Shown in pieces: positions 27,210-34,207 of a stretch of DNA of 45,336 bases. Origin of the DNA: an uncultured Propionibacterium sp. (GTDB lineage: Bacteria > Actinomycetota > Actinomycetes > Propionibacteriales > Propionibacteriaceae). Made by a program: the position numbers and the translations under genes. The DNA is taken from contig CALHWB010000002.1 in assembly GCA_938036835.1 (NCBI GenBank), forward strand, positions 1-45,336, written 5' to 3'. Position 1 is the first letter of the stretch. Every line of letters starts with the position of its first letter. The notes under the pieces were generated by a model, which saw only the letters and a list, made by a program, of their open reading frames with translations, was not told where the DNA came from and made no database searches.

Positions 27210-28646
27210 TCAGCGGTAGGCGCCGTAGGTGAGCCGGCGCAGCAGGGTTTCGGCTGGGCCACGGTGGTGGTGCTGGGCCAGCCACCAGCAGGCGGCGACT
27301 CCGATCAGCCAGGTGCCGATGGCGATCAAGGCGGCGGGGAACCGGCCGAGGTCCTGGCCGAGGTTGAATCCCCAGGCGCACAGCAGCGGGGCGAAGATCA
27401 CCGATTGCAGCAGATAGCTGGACAGCGATCGGGCGCCGACATTGGCCACGGCCTGCACGGCAGGCCCGGGACTGGCCTGCCATCTGACGGCCAGCAGCGC
27501 GAACAGCGCGATATAGCCCAGGCCACCCAGGCAGCCAAGGATATTGGACAGGATCGCCCAGGCAAACAGGGGCTGGCTGAGCTGGTGGACGCCGACCGCG
27601 GTCAGCGCAACCGGCAGCGCAATGACCCAGGCAACGCCAAGCCCGCCGATGGCGACTCGGCGCAGCAGCCGGGTGTGCTGGGCGGCATTCTCGAGATAGC
27701 GCCGTCTGGCGGCCAGCCAGCCAAGCATCATCATGGTGCCGAAGGGCGACATGAAGACCTGGCCGAGCTGCGACATGGCGAATTGCAAGGGCTTGGCGGC
27801 GAAGGTGGCCAGGTAGTCGGGGTTCGTGACCGAACGCCCATGGGCGGCGCTCACCATGGCCTGCGAGGTCAATTGGGCGGTCTGGTCGGGCATCAGTATG
27901 GCGCTAACCATATTCACCGTCGTCAGGGTGAGCAGCAGGCCGTAGCCGATCAGCGCCCAGATCAGGATGGTCTTGTCGCGGCGGCGGAAGAAGATGGCCA
28001 CCAAGATCAACCCGATCACGCCATAGGGGGCCAGCACGTCGCCCTCGAAAAGCAGCAGGAAGTGCACCGCACCGAAGACGAACAGGAACAGATGCCGGCG
28101 CTGCAGCATGCCGCGAACCGTCTTGTCGGCAAGACCCCTGGCTAGCCGGGATCGGTAGAACTGCACCATCCCGTAGCCGAAAAGGAAGGCAAACATCGGG
28201 AAGCTGCGCGCGTCGATGAACACCACGGTGATGAACTGGGCTATCGCATCCGCCACATTGCCCGGTGGGGCGCCGAATATCCTAGTGGACGGCTGCTGGG
28301 AGTGCAGGTACCAGGGGATATTGGCCAATGCGATGAACAGCAGCATGAACCCCCGGGCCAGGTCGGGGGCCAGCACGCGGTGATATGCCGGGCGGGCGGC
28401 ATGCTCTGGAAGCGGGGGGCCGGTTTCGGCCACCGCATCCGATGGCTCGGGCAATGTGGGCTGCGGTGCCGTGTCGGCCTGGGAGCTAGCGTCGCCGGGC
28501 AGCGGGCTGCTCGACTGCTCGTCCGGCGGCCGGGAGACCATCGCTACCGATGCGGGCTGGTCTCCGCTAGATGTCCGGTCGGCTGGGGTTGGGTCATTCG
28601 GGGAGGCGCTGCTTGGGGATGCGGCCTCCGAAGGATCGTCATTCAC
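27210..28646 (-). CDS. DUF418 (YeiB-type) integral membrane protein
   Basis: A 478-residue membrane protein. The first 90 residues are Ser/Pro/Asp-rich and likely disordered. LAPDLARGFMLLFIALANIPWYL then opens a series of about 10 membrane helices. FIDARSFPMFAFLFGYGMVQFYRSR and the C-terminal block ARSLSSYLLQSVIFAPLLCAWGFNLG are the YeiB/DUF418 signatures. The family is distantly related to acyltransferase-3 type proteins and has been suggested to act in transport; no activity is established. The start is GTG at 28646 without a clear ribosome binding site. It lies 63 bp downstream of the acyl-CoA ligase gene in the same direction. Confidence 0.88.
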   Translation of the reverse strand: MNDDPSEAASPSSASPNDPTPADRTSSGDQPASVAMVSRPPDEQSSSPLPGDASSQADTAPQPTLPEPSDAVAETGPPLPEHAARPAYHRVLAPDLARGFMLLFIALANIPWYLHSQQPSTRIFGAPPGNVADAIAQFITVVFIDARSFPMFAFLFGYGMVQFYRSRLARGLADKTVRGMLQRRHLFLFVFGAVHFLLLFEGDVLAPYGVIGLILVAIFFRRRDKTILIWALIGYGLLLTLTTVNMVSAILMPDQTAQLTSQAMVSAAHGRSVTNPDYLATFAAKPLQFAMSQLGQVFMSPFGTMMMLGWLAARRRYLENAAQHTRLLRRVAIGGLGVAWVIALPVALTAVGVHQLSQPLFAWAILSNILGCLGGLGYIALFALLAVRWQASPGPAVQAVANVGARSLSSYLLQSVIFAPLLCAWGFNLGQDLGRFPAALIAIGTWLIGVAACWWLAQHHHRGPAETLLRRLTYGAYR

Positions 28647-28709
28647 CCGTACAGTCTGTCGGCGGCGTGGCCGATCGATCAGTCGGTGTTTACCCTGAGG
28701 TAACCCGGG

Positions 28710-30773
28710 TCACTGGATGCCGCCGCCAGCCGGGTGCCGGCCGGCAGCTCGACCGGACGACCGATGCCTCCTCTGCCGGGCGGGGGATCGGCTCTCGGCC
28801 GCTGCCGGGTGTGGGGTTATGTCGAACAGATGCGTCCGCCACAGTTCCAGCCGGGCACCCAGATCCAGCGCCTCTATCCGCTCCCGCAGCCTCGGGCCGT
28901 GGCTGGCCAACCGGGCGCGCACCTCGGCATCCAGCGCGCCGAGCCGTTCCCTGACCTCCGGCCCCGCCGTCTCCAGCCGTTCGCGCAATTGCGGCCCCAG
29001 CTCGGCCAGTCGTTCCCCCAGCTCCGGCAGGATCTCGGGCAACTTCAACTGCGGCCGCAGGCCGGCCAGTCTCTCGCCCAGGTCGATGCGATCCAGCCGG
29101 CTACGCACCTCACGCCGCAGTATCTTGCCCATCTCGTTGCGGGGCAGCTCGGACAGCAGATAGATCCGGCGGGGCACCTTGTAGGCGGCCAGCCGGTGCT
29201 TCACCGAACGCCGCAGTTCCTCCAGATCCGGCAGTAGGCCGTCCCGGGTGACGACGGCGGCCACCACCTGCTCGCCGCCTCGCTCGTCGGCGAGACCAAC
29301 CACCGCTATGTCGGCGATGCCATCCCGGTCGCGCATCGCCTGCTCCACCTCGGAGGGGTACACGTTGAAACCGCCGGTGATCACGACCTCCTTGATCCGG
29401 TCTACGATGGTCAGGAAACCCTGCTCATCGGCGACCGCGACATCCCCGGTACGAAACCAGCCCTCATGGAAGGCCTCGGCGGTCTCGTCCGGCAGCTCGC
29501 GATAGCCGGCGAACACCTGCGGGCCGCGCACCAGGATCTCCCCGGGCTCACCGGGCCCCACATCTGCGGCCGGATCCTGCGGGTCGGCCAACCGCACCTG
29601 GGTGTCCGGGAAGGGCACCCCGATCGAACCCGCCCTGCGAGTCGGGTTCACCGGGTTGCCAGCCACGATCGGGGAACATTCCGACAGGCCATAGCCCTCG
29701 ATCAGCAGGCCGCCGGTGGCCTGCTCCCAGCGATCGGTGAGATCGCCGCGCAGCGCCATGGCACCTGAAATCCCGGTGCGGATGCCGCGCAGCGAAACGT
29801 GGCGCTGGGCCGCCCCGGTCACGATCCGGTCGAACAGCGGTGGCACCGCGATCACCATGGTCGGGGTGCGGCGTTTGATCGCGTCCAGGATCAGGCCGGT
29901 CTCGGGCTTGGGAATCAGGTGCAGCATCGCCCCGATACTCAGCCCGGCATTCATCGACAGCGAGCAGCCGAAAACGTGGAACAGCGGCAGGCAGGCCAGG
30001 AACACCTCCCGGCCCGGAACCATCGTGTGCACCCACTCCAGCGCCTGGGTGGTGGAGGCGAGCAGATTGGCGTGGGTCAGCGGTACCCCCTTGGGGGCGC
30101 CGGTGGTGCCCGAGGTGTATAGCAGCAGCGCCACGTCGGAGGATGCCGGCCGGCTGTGCCGGGGCGGCGGGGCGCACGGCGCCAGCAGATCGCCGAAGGG
30201 GATGGTGCCGGGCGCGGGCCTGGACAATTGGGCCCTGGCCCGGCGAGCCCTGGCGAAGGGCAGCTTGAGTAGCAGCCGCTTGAGCAGGGGCATTCCGGCG
30301 ATCAGGTCGATCGCGATGATCGTGGCCGGCCTGACCTGCTCGGGCAGCGCCTGCAGGCTGGGGGCTGCGGCATCCCAGACGATCGCCAGCCTGGCCCGGT
30401 GATCGGCGAACAGGGGGGCCAGCTCGCGGGAGGTGTACAGCGGATTGTGCTCCACCACACTCGCCCCGCAGGCCAGCACCGCATAGTAGGCCACCACATG
30501 CTGGGGGCAGGTCGGCATCAGCAACGCCACGTGATCGCCCGGACGGACCCCTAGCCGGTACAACTGCCCGGCCACCCGCTGCACCGCTCGGCGCAACTCG
30601 GCATAGCTGGTCCGGGCGCCGAAGAAGTCCAGAGCCGGCCGAGAGGCATATTTGCTGGTGAACAGCTCGAATTCGGTCAACAGGGTGCCGCTGGGGTAGC
30701 TGAGGTGGCGGCGGGTCGCCGGGTCATAGGCGGCCGCCCACAGTCGTTCGAGATCTCTCAATGCTTCCCCCAT
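28710..30773 (-). CDS. Long-chain fatty-acid--CoA ligase with amphipathic-repeat tail
   Basis: A 687-residue AMP-forming ligase that activates fatty acids to acyl-CoA. The ATP-binding motif LLLYTSGTTGAPKGVPLTH, the adenylation segment LIEGYGLSECSP, GWFRTGDVAVADEQGFLTIVDRIKEVVITGGFNVYPSEVE and the C-terminal lysine motif NEMGKILRRE are all present. The catalytic enzyme ends near residue 558. A further 128 residues follow: five tandem 11-residue units (585-639, such as LRERLETAGPE) predicted to form a long amphipathic helix like apolipoproteins, then a basic disordered end. This tail is not normal for the family and may bind membranes or lipid bodies. The ATG at 30773 lacks a ribosome binding site; an in-frame GTG at 30785 lies 8 nt after TACGGT and could be a leaderless start. 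Confidence 0.9.
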   Translation of the reverse strand: MGEALRDLERLWAAAYDPATRRHLSYPSGTLLTEFELFTSKYASRPALDFFGARTSYAELRRAVQRVAGQLYRLGVRPGDHVALLMPTCPQHVVAYYAVLACGASVVEHNPLYTSRELAPLFADHRARLAIVWDAAAPSLQALPEQVRPATIIAIDLIAGMPLLKRLLLKLPFARARRARAQLSRPAPGTIPFGDLLAPCAPPPRHSRPASSDVALLLYTSGTTGAPKGVPLTHANLLASTTQALEWVHTMVPGREVFLACLPLFHVFGCSLSMNAGLSIGAMLHLIPKPETGLILDAIKRRTPTMVIAVPPLFDRIVTGAAQRHVSLRGIRTGISGAMALRGDLTDRWEQATGGLLIEGYGLSECSPIVAGNPVNPTRRAGSIGVPFPDTQVRLADPQDPAADVGPGEPGEILVRGPQVFAGYRELPDETAEAFHEGWFRTGDVAVADEQGFLTIVDRIKEVVITGGFNVYPSEVEQAMRDRDGIADIAVVGLADERGGEQVVAAVVTRDGLLPDLEELRRSVKHRLAAYKVPRRIYLLSELPRNEMGKILRREVRSRLDRIDLGERLAGLRPQLKLPEILPELGERLAELGPQLRERLETAGPEVRERLGALDAEVRARLASHGPRLRERIEALDLGARLELWRTHLFDITPHPAAAESRSPARQRRHRSSGRAAGRHPAGGGIQ

Positions 30774-30858
30774 TCGGTACGGCACACTCGGCAACCGTAT
30801 CGGCCGGGGACAAACCGGCCTGCCAGAACCTCCGAGCCGGGTTCGGTGGTCGTAGCGG

Positions 30859-32286
30859 TCAGCCGATCGACCTGGCAGCGCGCTCGGCGTACAGCCTTCG
30901 CCGGTTCCGGTAGGCGGCCAGTACCTGCGGGGTCGGCTCACCGGTCGCCTGCCCGACCGGGCCGTCGGCCTGCCAGTCGGGCAACTCGCCGGTGAGCGCC
31001 CAGGCCGCCTGCCGGGCCGCCCCATCGGCGACATACTCCCCGGCCGGCGGGATACTCACCGGGCAGCCCAATACCAGCGGGGCAAGCTGCTGCACGGCCC
31101 GGGACCGGGCGCCGCCACCGATCAACCGGATGCCGCGCACCGCAATCCGGCGATCGGCGAACGACTGCAAGGCGTCGGCCAAGGAACACAGCAGTCCCTC
31201 GACCGCTGCCCGGGCCAGATTGGCCCGGGTCAGCCCCGCCAGGGTCATGCCGAGCAGGGATGCGGTGGCCAATGGCAGATTCGGGGTGCGTTCCCCCTGG
31301 TAGTAGGGCACCAGGGTCAGCCCGCCGGCTCCGGGTGGCGCCTGCAGGGCGAGCCGGTCGAAGGCGGCATGGTCGAGATCCAGCAATTCGCGGACGACGT
31401 CCAGGGTCTGGGCGCAGTTGAGAGTGACTCCCAGGGGAAGGAAACACCCGGTGGCGTCGGCGAAACCGTTGATCGACCCGGTTTCGTCGCGCACCGGGGT
31501 GGTGCTCACCGCCGCCACCACCCCCGAAGTGCCGATCGAGATCGAAACCTCGCCTGGGGCCATCCGCAGCGCCAGGGCGGCGCCCGCATTGTCGCCGCAG
31601 CCCGGGCCGACCACCACACCATCGCCGGTGGTGCCCGCCCGTTCCGCCGGGCCCAGTACCCGGGGCAGGATGAGATCGTCGGCGGACTCCCGGCGCAGGG
31701 CCAGGGCCAGCAGATCACGGCGGTAGCGGTTGGCGACCGCATCGAAATAGCCGGTGCCCGAGGCATCGGAGCGGTCGGTCGTCAGGGCAGCCAGACCGGC
31801 GTCCGGCCCGCCCAGCAGCCGCCAGGTCAGCCAGTCGTGTGGCAGCGCCACCGCGGCCAATCGGCTGGCCCGGTCGGGTTCATGATCGGCCAGCCAACGC
31901 AGTTTGCTGACCGTGAACGAGGCCACGGGGACGCTGCCGGTGGCGCTCGCCCAAGCCGCCTGGCCGCCCAGCTCGGCGATCAACTGGTCGGCGGCTTCGG
32001 CGCTGCGAGTGTCGTTCCACAGCAGGGCCGGCCTGATCGGCTGGCCGGCCGCATCCAAGGCCACCAGGCCGTGCTGCTGCCCGCCGACGCTCAGAGCAGC
32101 AACATCGGCCAGTCCGCCCGCGTCGGCCAGAGCGGTTCGCAGGGCACGCCACCAGTGCTCGGGATCCACCTCGGTGCCTTCGGGATGGCTGGCCGAGCCC
32201 TTTCTGACCAGCCGACCTGTCCGGGCGTCCCGGATCACCACCTTGCAGGATTGAGTTGAGGAATCGATTCCGGCCACCAGCGGCAT
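30859..32286 (-). CDS. xylB: Xylulokinase-type FGGY sugar kinase
   Basis: A 475-residue FGGY-family kinase. MPLVAGIDSSTQSCKVVIRD is the first phosphate-binding loop, followed by ALSVGGQQHGLVALD and LLWNDTRSAEAADQL. In the second half are GPGCGDNAGAALALRM with the catalytic Asp, SISIGTSGVV, and the adenosine loop RLIGGGARSRAVQQLAP. The QQHG and WNDTR motifs mark the xylulokinase group, which phosphorylates D-xylulose for the pentose phosphate route. AAAGGAG stands before the ATG at 32286; the longer frame upstream is not protein-like. A PfkB-type kinase lies upstream on the same strand, but 423 bp separate them and no isomerase or transporter is nearby. Confidence 0.9.
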   Translation of the reverse strand: MPLVAGIDSSTQSCKVVIRDARTGRLVRKGSASHPEGTEVDPEHWWRALRTALADAGGLADVAALSVGGQQHGLVALDAAGQPIRPALLWNDTRSAEAADQLIAELGGQAAWASATGSVPVASFTVSKLRWLADHEPDRASRLAAVALPHDWLTWRLLGGPDAGLAALTTDRSDASGTGYFDAVANRYRRDLLALALRRESADDLILPRVLGPAERAGTTGDGVVVGPGCGDNAGAALALRMAPGEVSISIGTSGVVAAVSTTPVRDETGSINGFADATGCFLPLGVTLNCAQTLDVVRELLDLDHAAFDRLALQAPPGAGGLTLVPYYQGERTPNLPLATASLLGMTLAGLTRANLARAAVEGLLCSLADALQSFADRRIAVRGIRLIGGGARSRAVQQLAPLVLGCPVSIPPAGEYVADGAARQAAWALTGELPDWQADGPVGQATGEPTPQVLAAYRNRRRLYAERAARSIG

Positions 32287-32709
32287 CTGGTCACTCCTTT
32301 CCGGCTGCGCCCAGCGGATGCTCCAATGCGCACTGGTCCAGCAGGACGAAACCATAGTCGCGTTCTGCCGCGGACGGGAGCGGCGGCATCTCCCCGGATC
32401 GCGGCCCCGGTCGTGTTGGTGGGTTCTGCTGCCGGTGTGGTCGTGCCTCTGGGGCGTGTTGGCGCGTTCCGCGGGGCTGAGGCGGTCGAGGCGCAGCAGG
32501 CCACCGGGTTGCCGATCGGCATGCCTGCGCACGCTGGCAAGGGTTGGATTGTGCCGCCGGCCCAGCGGGGCTGCGGGTCGGGTCACCCGGGTGGCAGAAA
32601 GATGATCTTCAAACCGGACGGATTCGGGCGCCCGGCGTCGGTGACCGGTGCGGTGCGCGGGTGACGTGGTCCCCACGGACCCGGGGATGGGGTTGCGGGA
32701 TCATGGCCT
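32287..32709. other. Non-coding gap between the two sugar kinase genes
   Basis: No gene is supported in 423 bp. Open frames cross both strands but read as low-information Arg/Gly/Pro/Ala-rich sequence. The right end next to the upstream kinase and the left end with the AAAGGAG of xylB are the only clear features. It may hold the xylB promoter or a decayed gene. Confidence 0.4.
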
Positions 32710-33714
32710 TCATTCTTCCCTGGTCAACGCGGCCTCCACCTCGGCCAGGGTTGGGGCGGTGGCGGGGCCGAATCTGGTGACGGCGATGGCCGCGGCCAGA
32801 TTGGCCCGGTGTACGGCCCCGGGCAGAGGCCTGCCGGCGAGCAATTGGGCGATCAGATGACCGGTGTGGGTGTCCCCGGCGCCGATGGTGTCCACCGCCT
32901 CCACCTGGGGAGCCGGGAAGTGGGTGGCCGGTGTGTGGGTGTCTTCGGCCAGCCAGGTGCCGGCCGTTCCGGCGCGTAGCACCACCGATCGGCCCAGCGT
33001 GGCCGCCAACCCGCCACACAACTCGGCAGGGTTCGCCGGGGCCGGACGCCCGGTCAGGCGGGTGTGGGTGGTATTGGCCTCGGTGATACTGAGCGTCCAG
33101 ATGCTCACCCGGTCGACCAGCACCTGCCAGGCATCCTGGGGTATCTCGCCAACCATGGGGGAGGCGTCCAACACCACTCGCAGCCGGTCGGGCAGGGTCG
33201 GCAGCCAGGCGCAGAGCATCTGCCGGTTGGCCGCATTCAACATGGAATAACCGATCAGGTAGACGACATCGGCTGCTCGCAGATCGATACCGGACAGTTC
33301 CGGGGCGGGGGCATCGTCGCCTGCCAGGTAGGAGACGAAGGACCGCTCGCCGTTCGGGTTGACCAGCGCCACGCAGTAGGCGATATCGGTCTGGGATGCC
33401 CGGGGCGCGCCAATCTTGATGCCTTCCGCGATCAGTTGGCCGGCGACCATCTGTGACATCGGCCCGTCGCCCAGCGGGCCCAGGTAGCTCACCTGGGCAC
33501 CGGCTCGGGCGGCAGCGACCATCACATTGAATCCGCCACCCGCGGTGATGTGGCTGGCCGAGGCCAACACATCGCATCCCGGGGTGGGGTGGTGTGTGAC
33601 GTCGAGTCTGATGTCGACGATCGCGGGACCGGTGTGCAGCAGCCTGCCCGGCCGGTCGGTGGTCGGTGACCTGTCATCCGACGATGTCGTTGTCGAACTG
33701 GTCTGCGAAGTCAT
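32710..33714 (-). CDS. PfkB-family carbohydrate kinase (ribokinase-like)
   Basis: A 334-residue kinase. The N-terminal PfkB signature GGGFNVMVAAARAGAQVSYLGPLGDG and the C-terminal signature DTIGAGDTHTGHLIAQL are present; GAGD contains the catalytic aspartate and anion hole. The usual GAGDxFxG phenylalanine is replaced by His (GAGDTHTG), a mild deviation. The first 25 residues are Ser/Thr-rich and dispensable-looking. The sugar is unknown; ribose, a nucleoside or a hexose phosphate are all possible for this family. The start codon and ribosome binding site lie within a short palindrome, ATAGGG-TT-CCCTAT. It is divergent from the cas operon. Confidence 0.88.
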   Translation of the reverse strand: MTSQTSSTTTSSDDRSPTTDRPGRLLHTGPAIVDIRLDVTHHPTPGCDVLASASHITAGGGFNVMVAAARAGAQVSYLGPLGDGPMSQMVAGQLIAEGIKIGAPRASQTDIAYCVALVNPNGERSFVSYLAGDDAPAPELSGIDLRAADVVYLIGYSMLNAANRQMLCAWLPTLPDRLRVVLDASPMVGEIPQDAWQVLVDRVSIWTLSITEANTTHTRLTGRPAPANPAELCGGLAATLGRSVVLRAGTAGTWLAEDTHTPATHFPAPQVEAVDTIGAGDTHTGHLIAQLLAGRPLPGAVHRANLAAAIAVTRFGPATAPTLAEVEAALTREE

Positions 33715-33726
33715 AGGGTTCCCTAT
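33713..33726 (-). promoter_or_regulatory. Palindrome over the ribosome binding site of the PfkB-type gene
   Basis: ATAGGG and CCCTAT flank TT. On the message the AGGGA that serves as ribosome binding site and the AT of the start codon form the two arms, so the start could be hidden in a short hairpin or overlapped by an operator. Confidence 0.35.
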
Positions 33727-34207
33727 CGTTCTGGGTGGCTTGGTTCCTTGGGCAGGGGCTTCGAGAAACTCGATTCAGGCTATCGGGCCCGCCGGCTGGC
33801 GCAAGGGGTTCGACTGGCAAGATGCGCGGTCTCCGGGTTGAAGCCCAACCGGGTTTCGAGACCTGGCGAGAGTGTGCGATTTGGGCGGACGAACCGGTGT
33901 ACCACTTCCATGGTGGGCGGCTGTGATTGCGGCATGGGGGCATCTGCTGGACCGACAATGACTATCCAGTAACGATTTTCCCTCTCTTGATCGTAGTCAT
34001 GGTCAACTCTGAATGGGCTGACTACAGTATGCATTCGCAAGGCGGAGGCAGTGGAGCGTCATGGCCGGCGTCAATGGTTTGGGGGACGAGGTCGTGAGCG
34101 GGTGGGCGGAGATCACTGGCTTGGCTCCCTTGGCATTGGTGGTGCCCCAATTTTGTCAGTGCTCCCTGCTGATCTATATCGCAACGGCAGCGAGGAACGA
34201 GGGTGTC
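33727..34207. other. Intergenic region upstream of cas3
   Basis: No gene is supported. The left half is the upstream region of the reverse-strand kinase. The right half holds the likely cas promoter near 34001-34028. An in-frame ATG at 34061 would extend Cas3 by 49 residues. Confidence 0.45.
33993..34028 (+). promoter_or_regulatory. Candidate cas operon promoter with flanking inverted repeat
   Basis: TACAGT at 34023-34028 can act as -10, with GGTCAA at 34001-34006 as a weak -35, 16 bp apart. GTAGTCA at 33993-33999 is repeated as TGACTAC at 34019-34025, so an inverted repeat brackets the promoter. TGACTA occurs again at 33959-33964. A regulator site is plausible; none is known to me with this sequence. 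Confidence 0.4.

Noticed and set aside
28690..28703. TTACC-CTGA-GGTAA hairpin after the acyl-CoA ligase
   Set aside because: Only 5 bp of stem without T-tract; too weak to call a terminator.
32326..32664. 112-residue frame between the sugar kinase genes
   Set aside because: No family resemblance, no ribosome binding site and low-information composition.
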